64,000 bases of DNA, taken from Apteryx mantelli. Its lineage: Eukaryota > Chordata > Aves > Apterygiformes > Apterygidae. The position numbers were made by a program, and so were the translations under genes. The stretch's first letter is position 1; every line of letters starts with the position of its first letter. The stretch is taken from positions 2,914,001 through 2,978,000 of the forward strand of contig NC_089984.1 in the NCBI RefSeq assembly GCF_036417845.1, written 5' to 3'. Shown here piece by piece: positions 26,626 through 39,830 of this stretch. Under the pieces are notes generated by a model. The model did no database searches. It was given only the letters and a program-made list of their open reading frames with translations, and was not told the DNA's origin.

Positions 26626-29489
26626 GACAATGAAGGATTCCAGTCCTTGCAAGATCAACACAGCTTTGAGAGCATCTCTTAGCCTGGATCCTTTAGGGGA
26701 CCAGCAGCACCTTGCTTCTTGATCCAAGGGTCGGGGAAGCAGAACAGTACCAATATATTCACTTTTGTCTCTTCCAGAAGTTGCAGAAGGGTAAAGGTGA
26801 GCTTCTACCTCCAACAGAGAGATGCCTCATGGAAGTTACATCAATCCCAGGGGTGTCAACAGCTGCATGCGAGAGTTCAGGTCATAGTTTTAGGCTTAGT
26901 CCACTTAAGTCCTCTTAAATCTTACTTAGTGAAGATCCTAAGTTGTTTACAGGTCTTAGCCTTGCGTGAGTTGTGGGCTTGGCATTATATAACTACACAG
27001 CAATTGACTTTGTGACTTAATGTCACATACAAAGAACCACTATTAACCATCAAAGGTTAATTAATATCTAAAAGTCCCTGTATAACTCAATCAGTTTACT
27101 TATTGAGGCTATCTTAGATGATAGCCAATGAACACCACAATATTTATGCTACAAACACCTAGATTAGTTACCATGCTATTTCCTTTCAAGATGCACCAGT
27201 TCAAACATCATTGATCCTCTAACATGAGATGGAAAACAAGAGTGTCTAAGGAACCTGTTCCAGAAAAAATTTAGTACTCCCAAAAACTGATTTGGAAAGA
27301 ACTTCACTAAAACTGTCAGCCGTGGGAAACAGCCAATGAATTAAAATAATGCGATACAAAAACTACACCAAAGAAGCACAGAAATGTCAAAAACATTATA
27401 AACCGAAGAGGAAGAAAAGAATGTAAGCACTGTGTTTCTTATAAACTTTCAGAAGTTAAAAAGTTAGTACTTTTCACGAAAAATAATAAATTCTTACAGG
27501 CTTTTAGAAGCCTGTTGGGGAAAGGTCTTGCAAAGCTTCGGATGTTTATTTACAAAGATATGAGAGTCTTCTTGCATTTGACATTCATGGCACGAACGCA
27601 ATACAGTGCCAGAGGAATGCTGCTGTAGTGCAGAGCCCTGCAGTGAGTAGTTAATCCCATGGAAAAATGTCATTACAAAGATACCAAGTGAGGTACCTAA
27701 TCACCCTATTTCCAGATAGATCATATCTAACCTATAGCCTAATTTTTATACCCAACGATTATCTAACCCAGGCTGATTTTTTTCTTTGGTCAGTTCTTGC
27801 TGTAAGGGTGGAAAGAGTGCCTTTTATGACCTGTCTTCCTTCGTGATTCCCTTTGACTCAGACACTGCTTACTTCTGTCCTCCCACATGGATGTGTACCA
27901 AAAGTTCCTTCCTCCATCTCCAGATGCCTGGATGACACAGTCTGCCACTAAGACCCTCAGCCTGACTTTGCAGAACAGCCGTGCTAATCTCAACCCCCCT
28001 CCTCACCTTCCAGCCTGCCCTCCAGAAGCTGATGTCTTCCCCATAGAGCATGGGATGAGGGCTGTTGGTCACATCATGGGACAGGGGGCACAGTGGCTAC
28101 TACACTGGGGGCTGTGGGAGTCTTGAGATCCTGAACGAAGGGACACTTCTTGGAGACTCTCTCTTAAATTTCAGCCAGCCTTCATGAACCATGTCTGAAC
28201 TTTGATTTGTTGAGTTTGGCCCAACCTGGGCTGGGATTGAGAGGATAACAAAATTAACATCTCTGCCACAAAGGTCACTGGGATGAATTTCAAGTCGCAG
28301 CTCCAAAGCCTGAAGTTTTCCCAGGCAAGCACCACCAGAGTGTTATTTAATATACTGCAGTACAGTGCATTTCCCCCCAGCCTTGCTCTCAGAAACAGCT
28401 GAGCCATTTTGGTGGGCATTTGCAAGCATTACAATCCGCTGAAAGCTGTCCCTGAGCACAGGAAATGTTGGACAAGCAGCTTCCTCTTGCTTGTACACAG
28501 CAAAAGATCTGTGCTGAAAATCACCGTGTTCCTCAAGAGGTTTAAGGCAGTACAGACACAAAGAGCTCAGTGGATCTTATTTTACTTTATTATTATTTGT
28601 ACAATTTTGTGGAAAGAGGGCCTTATCCTTTGCCCTGCTCCTAGACATACTTTAAAAATAAAGTTATGCAAACAGGCAAATTCATAATTCCTCCTCTGAA
28701 CAATATATTACTATGAAGCATAATCCAAAAGCTGAAATAGAGTTAGACTTCTTACTGGCTTCCACCAGACTCTTCTTCTCTCTCACATATATAGAAAACA
28801 AAAGCTTTTCCTGAAAGTCAGTAAAAGGTGACCTTTTCTACATGGTTTGCGCCTTGGGAATATTCCTTAAAATGGTGCAAAATGACGTTTCTTAGTAGAA
28901 CTTACTGAAAAACCTGTTGTGCATGAGCAAATATTATGTGTATCAACATGTATTTTGAGAAAGGTGTTCCCTGCATTAGCAAAATGGACAGTTCTCATTG
29001 AAAAACACCTGCTCTTTTCATTGTCATTGGGCAGAAAGTTTCTAGCTACTTCAAACCACAAAAGAAAGTAATGAACTTCAGATTCTTGGGTTTCTTGATG
29101 TAGAAGAGTCACCAGATAACAGGTAAAGCTATACTGGCAGGATTGACCACTTGGCGCACCATGTGGTCTTGTCTGAGCATACCTACTCTCATAAAACCAC
29201 AGCATCCAAGACAGAGCTGAGCTACCATGCCAATGTTGCAGCTGGAAACTGAAGCATAGGGAGGCCAGAGCCCCACAACAGTGATCAGGTGCCAGACTCC
29301 ACTGAAATCACTTGTCCCTGGACATCCACGTGTGTTAGGTTCCTGGGAAATTCAGGGTCAAAGGGCCATGCCAAACTTCCACAGGGACCCCAACCTATTT
29401 AATACAAATCCTACATGATTTCCCTACCAGTGGTTTGGCATGTATACCTCAGTTGCCAGAGTAATATAAATGCAAACCAAGCGTAGCAG

Positions 29490-29495
29490 TTTAAT
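29490..29495 (-). terminator. Possible ATTAAA poly(A) signal of lipase B
   Basis: The minus strand reads ATTAAA about 100 nt past the lipase B stop codon. It is the nearest poly(A)-like hexamer that I see; AATAAA is absent nearby. Confidence 0.35.
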
Positions 29496-29596
29496 GAACC
29501 TTTTTCCCCTCTTTTTTTTTTCCTCATTTAAAAAAAAAATAGATGAAGCCCCAGAAGATAAATGAGAAGTCAACAACTATTGCCACTGTTCCAACT

Positions 29597-32500
29597 CTAG
29601 AGTTTCTTCTTCATCAGTTCAAGAATTTCTCTGTATACTTCTTGGTATGCTTTCACACCCCAAAGAAAATCAAAGTGGACAAATTCAGGAATATACTTTT
29701 TGTATGCCACATTGGTTATACGAGGTAATGTTATATTAACATCTTCAGGGGCTGAAATCCAGTCCTTGCCACCATACCATGCAGCAAGTGGTGTTTTCAT
29801 ATTTTCCAGCTGATAGAAGGGAGGCGTAGTCTGGAAGACAAATAAGATAGCTTGAAAAGGGAAAGGCTGCAGAGTCATGTGCAAGTCTAAAACACAATGA
29901 ATTCCTGCATCACTGGATTACTACTTGGAATTTCTTGTCTATCCAGTGGGACAACACAGAGACTATCACTGGAGATCCTGCCTTGGACTCCCACAGTTTT
30001 CATTGGAGAGTCAAAAAGTCAACGCTGAAAAACATCATAGAACTCTTCTTTGTAAGAAAGGTATTAATTTGACTATGCAAGGTAGTTTCCATAAATCCAA
30101 GCCTACCCCAGTCCGAGTCACAGGAATATTTTCACTGTCATTTTCTCTCTTTTCTTTTCCTTTAAAACTGACAAATAAGAACAGTTTTCTCTTACCTGGT
30201 TATAATGGAGCATGTTGTCCTTGCCGTAATCATAATATTTGAATTCCCCTGTTAGATAGAGCTGGAAAAGAAAGAGAGATATATTTATTTTCTATGTATC
30301 ACAGGGGAACATAAGAATGATAAAAGCAGATGAGAAAGAGTGGAAAACTGGTTTACCCTTGCATATTTTGCAAGATCAGAATGAAAAACAATTTCTGATT
30401 GTTTAATCTATTCTATTAAGAGCAAAAAAACTGGACAAATTTAGTGTGCTAACTGATGCCTTAGAAATTATGTATTTCTCTTAAAAATTGTAATAAATTG
30501 ACAGACTAATTGGACAGAAATGTTTTAGGATGTTTTTTTTGAAATGTCGGATGTGTCATTTCAAATGTAGATAGAAGACCAGGTTTCATATTCCTCTGGG
30601 ATTGAGGAGGAGGAATTTTGTCCATAAAAATGATGTCACTATCAAACAGTGATTTGTTTTCACTTAATTGATCAGAACAACACTTGCGATATCTACAGGA
30701 ATCAAATTCCCATCTTGTATTGGGCAGACTGCACTACTGCAGGCAGCCAACTTGTCCTTTCTCTATGCATATGTGGGTCTCTGCAGTGTAGTGCAGTAAG
30801 AGGAGACCTGGCCTCTGCAGTGTAACAAGCTCCTTTCCTCCTCATGGTCCAGTGGAGGCTGGGCAGCTGGAGCCTGGACCCTGGGCCAGCAGGGAGCTTG
30901 CTGCCAGCTGTCAGAGGCAGGAGCTGGAGATGGCCAGGGAACCGTGCTGCTCCTGTGGAACAATTCTGCCCAGATGACTTGGTGACACTAATTGTCACAC
31001 ATGTGCTAGCACCTTTCAGGAGGAGAGCTTGACCATCAGGAGGAACTCAGCACAGCCTGCAAATTTGCCTGGCATGGGTCACATCTCTCCTGTGCACACA
31101 CAGCCTACCTACAGCAACCTGCTGCTCCCAACCCTCCTCCTCTCTGGGGTGACTGGAGAGCCTCAGAGTGTAAATGTCTGGAGGCTGAGGTCTGTCCACC
31201 ACCTGAGGTGGTATCTAGAGTACAACCAAGAGCTAGCTTCAAAGAAGATGCAATTCAGGCCTTTGGGCAAATTTCCTTTGACTGTCATAGTCAATGTCTA
31301 CAACAGAAGAATATGAATCAATGTATGTTTTCAATGATTAATAGTTATTGATAATGACTCTGTTGACCCTCAGCTTTTAGCCTTTACTCTAACATCTCTT
31401 GTGTTGGTTTATTTTCAGTCTTTTGCTTCCAGCTCCAGCTCCTACCAGATCCAAAAACTCTGGCTTATTGTTTGCTGAAAGTCATGGTCAAAAGAGCTGC
31501 ATCCGCACCACCATTTCATGTCAGATTTTCACTTTCTGTCTAACATAACTCTGCAGGGAGAGCAGTGCAGAAATTATACCTAAGTATTGAGAAAAGGGCC
31601 TTGGTAGCTGAGAGAAGAAAACATGGGTCCTGGTTGCATGTTATCTTATTCTGCAGCAGGAAATATTACCTGGCGCCAATGTAGCATGTTTTTCAGGGAT
31701 GTTGAATCTGGGTAGCGGGACAGATAGACATCTATGCGGCTCTGCAAGAACACGTTGGAGAGATTTATTCTCTGCGTGGAGGGGAATCCCATTTGAACTA
31801 AATTTGATCCAGTTCAGTAGCCACAAAATGGATCTTTCACTCACTCAGGCTAGCTGGATCTTTTATTCACACAAACTGCTTCATTTTAGCTCTGTGAAGG
31901 CATCGCTCAGCCATGCTCCATGTGAACACACACTGCAGACAGCAGCAGAAAGGGTGCCAGAGAGCTCCCTCCAGTAAGCCTAGCAATTTTCATGAGATAC
32001 TGGGTCGTGATAGGAGAAGATATGTTTTTCAAACAAAAGCAGAACTCTGTATTTTGAGCTCAGGGTCCTTTTGCAAAGACGATGTGCAGCATATCACAAC
32101 AGCTTACACATTAACACATTCCATCCTTGGAAAACTAAACAATGGCATCGATGCTTTCCTTCAGAAATAGTGGCCCAGCTCTGCTTGGGCCCAGCCCTGG
32201 CCAAGTTGTTATTGTTTGGTACTCTCAATGGATCTGTCACCACTTTTACTCGCAGAAGCTGTCTCTGAGAGGATCTAGCACTTGATATTCCAGTTGGACC
32301 TAAAGAAACAGTCCTTCCCCCTGTGACTGGTGCCATCCAGGACAGGCCCCAAATGGTGGGGGATCTCCATCCTCAGGGATTGCCCAGACTTGCCTGGACA
32401 CAACCTGAGCAACCTGCTCTAGCTGCAATGTTGGCTCTGCTAGAGCTGGGGTTGGACCGGAGCCCTCCACCCAGGGGTGCTTCCAGCCTGAATTATTCTA

Positions 32501-35500
32501 TGACTCTGTGTTCAGTGTAGTGGAGCACAGGGAAAAGCTTATATTAGTGGTCAAATATGTTTTAAAGGATCATAGTCTGAAGAATCTGAGGGCCTACCTC
32601 TCTCAGCAGTCAACTGTAGGGGAGTTCATTTCGTAATAACACATTTTTGCTGTTAAAACATCTGTGAACTAACAACTTGCTTAGTGAAAAAGAAACCACA
32701 AAAGTCCCAGGAATACTGAATTAATTCCTGCTTTCTCCCCTTCTGCACCATCCACTTTAGCAGGACAACAAGCTCAGTGAATCTATGACTTTATGAACAC
32801 TCCAGGCTTCCCTCTTCACATTGCTATGGTGTCAATGCAAAAGCATCCAGCCTTTCAGGGCAGGTGTCAAAGGCCAGATTTTTTTGCCAGAATGAAAGAT
32901 GTAACAGGTCAGGAGAACGCAGCTAATTTACAGCACTGTTTTAGCTGCATTTGATGCACTACATCGTTCAAGTCTTTGAGTCTTTTGCCTGACTCACAAA
33001 CCACTAGGTCCCGGAGCATCCCATCCCATCTCTCTTCTGGGATGCCTGCAGTACAAAGTTAGCGGTATAGCCAGCCCAGAAGTCTGTCCCACTTTCAAAA
33101 GTGAATGCAAACAGGATACTTACTCTTTTTCTGAAGTTAATTGCACATCCATATCAGGCTCAAACAATGCAAGACTAGGTCACTTAAGAAGGAATCTGGA
33201 GTGTACATACCACATTTAAGCTGTTGGTAAACCCACCAGGCAAGTAAAGGACCAAGGAGCAAAGGCTTTTAAAGATCGAATAGCCGCACAGTCGGGAAGT
33301 CACCTGCTGCAATATCTCACCATTATCGAAGACCACTGTGCGTCCTAAAATGAGCTGTGAAATTCAAAGGCATCAGTGTGGTTCATATAACTCTTACACG
33401 GCACTCAGAAGAGGGCCCACAAAGAGAGGACAAATCTCTGGAGACGACTTCCCAAGACAGGAACCTAGGCCCTGGCACCATGTGGCCGACCCCGACACAG
33501 GGTGTTCTGGGACATGCACTGAGCCTTGTGGATCAGGAAAGCTGTGGCTGCAGCTCTGTCTACAGGGGCATCTCAGACCACCTGAACTCGCTCTGCATCT
33601 GCCTTTGATTGGTGTCTGCATGGTATGCTGTGCCATCAAGGTGTAACACAGAGACAGCCATGAGCACTGAGTACACTCACTCCCACGCCTTCTGTATGAG
33701 CATGAATGTTGGCCTGGAGGCAAGACTGGCAGGTCCCTCTCCACCCTTTGTATGGACTCATGCTCTTACTCAGCTTCCAGGTGTTTCCCTGCTCTCTGCT
33801 CATCCCTGAAAACTGCTGTCTGCCTTCCTATAGCTTTGCCATGCTTCATAATTCTGTCTTTTGTGACTTTTCAAAAATGATCAGGACCCTGGAAGAGGAT
33901 GGTTTCTCCTAGGAAGAAGGATACAGAATTAATATCTAGAAATAGCTCTTTGGCCAGGCCTGGACAGCAAGAGGTTTCACATGGTTTAATGCATCATAGT
34001 CTCAAGCGTATAGGTACAAATTTAACCTTTTCAGAACAAATGAACTCAAAGCAAAGGGAATACAGAGGGCAAAGAAATGGAAGTGACATATAAATACTGT
34101 GCATCTTGGGTGCTGAGACCTTCACATTCCCACCTTAGTCCATTTGTTTCATCAGCTTCTGCAAACCCTTTTTTCTGCTGAGACCTTTCTGAAGTGCTAA
34201 CTCAAGAACTGACCACCAGCCCAAGCTTTCAGCCCCTTCTGCTTTCTTCTGCCCAAAAGAGATTGCTGGCAATAAAGGGTAATGCTGGTCTTCGTTCTCC
34301 TTCACTGATGATCTCCAAGACCTTTCCTGCCTGACCTTGTACTATAGGCCCAAAGGAGCAGCAGAGGCAGTGAATGTGTGAGGAGGACATACCTTAACCA
34401 GTGTCTCAGGAAGGTTTAACAACTTTACCAAGGGTGACTTCATATTTGCGTTTGTAGTAATAGGAGCCAACGCAAAGAACATCTTGATTTTGCGATCCAG
34501 CTCAGGAATGGAAGAAAATGCAACGAAACCTGCAAGAGTGGGAAGGAGTCAGACCTTGCCCTGTTATTTCTGAATGAGTTATTGACTCCTAGATGTATGT
34601 GCTGGTTGGAAGTACCACTGGAGGCTGCTGTGCTTTGCCAGTGCTACGGCTGGTTGGTGATGTGACCTGAAGCCTTTGTTGCCAACTCATTTCAGCTCCC
34701 AGCTTGATAGTTTACTCCAGCTGCAGCTCTCACAGGTCCTCTTAACTGGCAGAAAGCAGGTATCTGACAGCAGTGTTTTATATCAGAAACCTTTGCTGCA
34801 ATTACTTTTAAAATGTCTCCATCAAAACTGCTCTGTTAATACAAACCAGGATTTTTACCTGCTCTTCCCCCCTCATTGTTATGATGTGCTTTAGTTTATC
34901 TTCCCCTTCTATGCTCTCAGGGAAAATACTGCCATTCATGAGGTGCACAGCTTACATGATTCTGCCAGTGCAGATTGCCAGTGATTTCCTCATAAATACC
35001 TGTGGTGGTGCCTTGAGAGTAAGCCACATAGTATAATTGCTCCTGTCCAGTTTTCTGCAGAATGTAGTTGATTGTTGCTGGAAGGTCATACATGGCCATT
35101 TCATGAAAACTGCAATGAAGACGGGCACATAAAAACATCATTGTTGCTGGCCTTGGGTGCTGAGATCACCAGGCACTACATGACAAATAGTGTTGCTGAG
35201 CATTCCCACCAGCATGAATACTGGATCTGTGCTTTGTCCCTCTGGATTGCAAAATCGATTTGCTATTTGTCTTAGAAGATTTACACATTTACACGGGAAA
35301 GTGCCATTTGCTCCCATCTCCTGGAGGAACCCTGGAGGCTGGATGAACACCATTTGAACATGAATCTGTATTCTGTTTGCAGAAAAAGGTAAAATTCTTG
35401 TCTATACCGTTCACAGCTGCATTAGGGAAAGAATATTTGGGGAGCTGGCTAGGGCTCTAGCACATATGGGCACCCATATCTTGTCATGGAGATGTAAGTG

Positions 35501-38146
35501 TATGCCCACTGGTAGATCCCACAGCTCTGTCAGTGGAGCTCCAGCCTATGAACGTGCTACCTTATGAAACAAAACAGGCAGATCTACTGGCATTTCTGCT
35601 GCTTCCTTGAAAATACCTGTAAGCTGAATATTCCTCCTGGTAAAATGAAAACTCTTTGTGTTTTCTTGACCAGCTGTTCCCTCTGCTGTTTCCTATCCAG
35701 ACATCATAGCCAGCATCTGCGAGGATGAAGCCGAGGCTGCTGTTGGGCAAGTTAGTAACCCAGTTGCTTCCCTCCAACACTAGGCCATGCTGCAGGAGCA
35801 CCACAGGTTTTGGAGCTGAAGAAAGAAGAAATGGATCTTTTTTTCTCTCAGCTAACATAATTGACCATTGACACTCCAGATATCACTTTGGCAGCACCCC
35901 ACTTGGGTTCATCTGCACTGTATACTCAGCTTTTTCGGAAAGGTGTTTTCTTTTTGGTGAGTGAGTAGGCTGTTTGGTAATCCCAGGGCAGAGAAAAATG
36001 ATAAGCTGGAGTTGAAAAATAAGGTGGAACTGAATGGAGCATGGTGAATCATGCTCGCAGGAAAGCAACTGTGCCCCATGTCTGTCTGGACATTGTGTGT
36101 GCCTTCTCCGTGGAAATTGCTCTCCTCATGGTGCCCTTTCTCTGGCCATGGTACTCTTGGGTCTGACCAAGAGATGTTGAAAAGCCAGCACACTCTAGGC
36201 TTGCCTCCCTCATGCGTGTTTCTCTCATGGCACAGCAAATATCATCCTGCTCCACTGAAAGAGACACAGATCTGGAGGGGTCATTTCTTCCACCCACTTC
36301 TGCCCACTTCAAGACATATGGCCAGATCTCAGCACCTCAGAACAAAATTAAGACCTTTTCTACAAAAGACTAAAAAGTCTGATGTGCCATAGGAAGAGAG
36401 TGGAAGCGATTTAGTGGTTAGTGGACTGGAAGAGAGAGTGGAGAAAGACTTAGGTTGGAAAGGACCCCTGAAGGTCTGTATTCCAACCCCATACTCAAAG
36501 TAGATAGATTCCCAGTTACAGTAGGGTCATCCTAAGGATATCTGAATTCATATGTTGGAGCTGCAACCAGGTTGCAGCATAAAAAAGTTGGATTAAAAGT
36601 CCTTTTTTTCTGCTCTTCCTTTGGTCTCTCTGTTTTGTTGTTCTAAGACTCTCAGCTTAAGACTTAAATTTCCACCCTGGAGAGCTGAAGACAAAGAAGT
36701 GTCCTAAACAGAAGTCTGGATTATTATGCTTATTTATCACATTAATATGCCAGCCCTCAAATTTCACAGGAGAGTGAGGTCCTGCCAAGTATGCATCACC
36801 CTCTCCACTTTGAAACAGTGGTTCAATGCAAGAGCCAGAAGCAGCAGAAATGGCGAGATGACATTAGATTTGACAGGTGATTTATTTTTACTAACAAATG
36901 GCTCTTAGCTGCTCCACAAGGAATTCCTTACAGATGCATAGGCCCATGACCTTAGGTCATGGATTTGGTTGTCTTTGAGCAGGTATAAAATTTGGGGCGA
37001 GATTTCTCTGTTATGTTCATTCTCCTTATCTTTTTCCTCTTGTGAAGAATATCCTCTTAGAACAACAAAGCTGGTATGATGCATACATACATTTCTTCTG
37101 CTCCTGAGGTTAATCCAACAGGGAAGGATGTCTCCTTGAGTACCCAGCCTCCCCTGGATCTCTGAATCCCATGACAAGGCAGCCCTGCCAATGGCCTACT
37201 CTAGCCAAGCAAAGCTTTCAGGGCTCTGGGACCAAGCAGACTTTCTTCTGGCACTTACTGGGGCAGAACATGCTGGAGCCTTGTGACTCTGCTTCATGGG
37301 AGGTACCTGTACTTCCCAAGTTGTCTCTGCCATGAGGAATTCTCTGCATGATGAGGTAATAGCCGTCAACTGTCACGACTTCGTGTTCCTCGTAGGGGTA
37401 CCCATGGTAGCGAACAATTTCACCCTGAAGGAAAGAAAATAAAGAGTGGGACAAGTCACCAGGCAGGTGAAGGATCTCCATCCTGGGGGCTTTCAGTGTT
37501 CAGCTGGGCCAAGCCACAGCCATTCTGATCCAGTGCTGGTGACTCCTGCTGTGAGCAGGAGGTGAAGTAGGGACCTCCCAAGGCCCCTTTCTCCAATGCT
37601 GTTGTGATGTTGTGACTTCAGCTAAAATTCTTGGCAGGTATGAGTTTCCTTCATTCCCTGAGCATGATTCATAAAGAAAAGCACACAGTAGATTCGTATT
37701 CTGTGACCAATGTTTCTGAAGAGCTGGGCAGCAATGAGAGGGAACGTCCAAACCTGAAACAGCTGTTTTGGCCTAACACTCCCTGGATGAACTATCCCAT
37801 AAGTCTCTGCTCCATATATAAGCACAGGGAGAAAAAAGCTCTAATAAATCCTTAGCCAAACCCTGGTAAAGATATATAAATGGAGACTGTGGGTTTTGGC
37901 CAGACTGGAAAGCTGGTGTTGATATGCTGATATATATTACAGCAGCATAAATAACTTGTATGCCCAAGCTTTGAGCTTTTTGGGGTGGACAAGAGAATGT
38001 TCACATAACGTGAAAAAGAATGCACAGAAAACACAACTTACAACATCCATGAATGCCTCGGGGCTTGCATCTGTCTTTCCAGTCAGTCCTTCTGACTTTT
38101 CAGTACTGCACATTAAATAAGCAATGGTAACAAACAGCCACATCAT
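29597..38146 (-). CDS. Acid lipase B, LIPM/LIPA-like, 9 coding exons, AYSQG nucleophile motif
   Basis: Complete paralogue of lipase A, in tandem and on the same strand, of canonical length (394 aa). Coding exons: 38042-38146, 37307-37424, 35617-35815, 35000-35109, 34393-34529, 33211-33354, 31670-31741, 30196-30261 and 29597-29830, all GT/AG and in phase. The signal peptide is [14 protein letters not shown], then SPEAFMDV. The lipase N-terminal domain shows [19 protein letters not shown]; the oxyanion segment is VLLQHGLV. Asp340 lies in YGGKDW and His369 in EFVHFDF. The nucleophile is Ser172, but its motif is AYSQG: the first Gly of GxSxG is Ala (codon 35022-35024). Exon 6 must use the CACAG acceptor (33355-33356) because the nearer TTTTAG site breaks the frame. 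Exon 6 is 144 nt, one codon shorter than in A and C. An acceptor directly before the ATG implies an upstream noncoding exon. Likely an active secreted or lysosomal ester hydrolase; the substrate is unknown. Confidence 0.93.
32325..32515 (+). repeat. CR1 3'-end fragment in intron 6 of lipase B
   Basis: The sequence runs 'GGTGGGGGATCTCCATCC...TTGCCTGGACACAACCTGAGCAACCTG...TCCAGCCTGAATTATTCTATGACTCTG'. The closing ATTCTATG-ACTCTGTG is the diagnostic CR1 8-bp tail, which fixes the orientation and identifies the related tails at 19.7 and 46.7 kb. Confidence 0.75.
36430..36560 (-). repeat. CR1 3'-end fragment in intron 2 of lipase B
   Basis: 'TTAGGTTGGAAAGGACCCCTGAAGGTC...TTCCAACCCC' is the reverse complement of the CR1 tail that precedes the 8-bp repeats. 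It is short and diverged. Confidence 0.6.
37500..37625 (+). repeat. CR1 tail-related fragment in intron 1 of lipase B
   Basis: About 110 bp ('CAGCTGGGCCAAGCC...TGGTGACTCCTGCTGT...AGTAGGGACCTCC') match the reverse complement of 39475-39565. The pair therefore belongs to one dispersed family, which extends into CR1 sequence at the 39.5-kb copy. Confidence 0.55.
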
Positions 38147-39474
38147 GGTTCTCTGCAAAACATGTTAACATGGTGAGCATTTTAGAGATTGATTTTACTG
38201 AAACAGAAGCTGGGGATTACATGTATTTCATTTGACATGCACCATGCTTTTGTTAATATGTTAGCCTGACCACATGACCAGTGGAATAATTTTTAATTTG
38301 AAATCTTGCAGTCTTTTGGTTTTTTAATTGCTCATATTGCTCATTTTGTAAAATGCCAGACTCCATTACATTTTAACAACACATTCTCCATCAGATTCTC
38401 ATATTCAGAAAAAGAATTTATGTGCCTGTATACATATGCACCCATACCAATACATACACCAATACATCTACACCACACCAACCTGTGCACATTTGATCTC
38501 TGAGGAGGTGATTATAGACTATTCATTTAAAGTGATAGCTAGGATAGTCAGAAGAATAGATCACTTGGTTAAATTGTTACCTGGATGAGTCAGAAGTAAA
38601 TCATCCCAATTTCATCATCTGAATGTTTAGGGTTTTGTTCTTAATATGAAATCAAATAATGCATTTTGTTTGGGCTGTCATTATGGCTGAAAGTAAGATT
38701 GTAGTGACTTCAGAATGCATCTGAGCTATTTTTGCAAACCAACGTAAACTTCTGTCCCAGAAGACCTGCTGTTCTTCCTGAGAAGGGTTTGTTTTAGCAT
38801 GGTCCTACCACAAACCCCCTTATTATCATTCTAGTTGTTGGAGAAAACCCTAGAAATAAAAATTTGTAATAGAAATATAGTCAGAGTCTTTATGCTTAAC
38901 TACAACCGTTCTCCACAAACACAGTACACTTCTTCTTATCCAGTTTATCAGGTGAGTGGAATAAAGAAGACAAGGAGGGTGGGTTGAGCCTTGAGCCAGG
39001 CCCTTCAGGGGTGACTGCATGGGGGTCCCAGTGCTCCTGGGTTTGGGTGGCTTTTATAGTGCAGGCATAACTTCTGTGTGTCCAGAGCTGGAAAGGAACT
39101 TAGACCATGTCATGGTCAAACCGGGAAGGCGCAGAGCCCACAGCCATGAGCCAAATTCCAGCCAGATCCATGTGTCTGTGCTGGTCTGCATGTGAAGCAG
39201 TGACCACAGTCAGGTGCCAATGGCTTGTATTAAAGCCAGTGCAGGTAACTTGCAATCACCTCTTTGCAAAATATCTTCCTGGTGGATGGAAGGAAGACTG
39301 TGTTTCTGTGGTTTCCTAGCTAACCCTAATTTTTCCCTCTCTCTTCTGCTTGAGGAATCAGCTTTCCTTGCTGTAGGAGGTTGGTTTCACGGCCAGGGAG
39401 AAGGCAACCTACTCCCTCTGCTGTTCCTGGAGTGCATGCATGGAGGATCATACAGTCACCTCAACACCGGTGGA

Positions 39475-39830
39475 AAGGATCTCAGGGAGTCCCTACTCAA
39501 CCTCCCAATTACAGCAGGAGTCACCATCGCCAGGGTCAGGGTGGCCATGGTTTGGCCCAGCTAAGCCCCAACCCCCCCCCAGGATGGAGATCCCCAGCTT
39601 CCTGGTGACCAGGGCTGCTCCCCCTCGGGGGGAAAAAAATGTTTCCTCACATCCAACTTGAACCCCCAGGGCTGCAATCTGTGGCCGTTGCCCCTTGTTA
39701 TATCTCCTGTTGCTGCCGAGAAGGGTTCGGATCCTTGCAGTGCAGTGCGGCTCTCCTCTCCCACAGAAAGGTAGATGGGAGGTCATTCTTGTGATACTCC
39801 TAAGGAGCACATGAGTCACTGAGACACCCT
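39475..39830 (-). repeat. CR1 LINE fragment (C-terminal RT region plus tail)
   Basis: The minus-strand frame reads ...NRRYNKGQRPQIAALGVQV...CEETFFSPR.., a decayed version of the CR1 segment 'DR-RGNGLKL...RKNFFT-RV'. The tail side matches 37500-37625 and 11040-11110. Confidence 0.65.

Larger units (their letters stand above)
20750..29500. other. AT-rich intergenic DNA between lipase A and lipase B
   Basis: No lipase-like exon (GYPxEEYEV, LQHG, HEMAxYDLPA or a GxSxG block) is visible on either strand, so there is no sign of a lost paralogue between A and B. Most of it is AT-rich unique sequence. Two local oddities are listed separately: a short minus-strand open stretch near 23.9-24.1 kb and a GC-rich block at 26.33-26.62 kb. 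No RNA gene was recognised. Confidence 0.5.

Noticed and set aside
20380-29590. A lost or degraded fourth lipase between A and B
   Set aside because: No exon signature of the family was found on either strand in this interval.
37815-37830. TATATA motif as the lipase B promoter
   Set aside because: It lies inside intron 1 of lipase B, downstream of the start codon exon.
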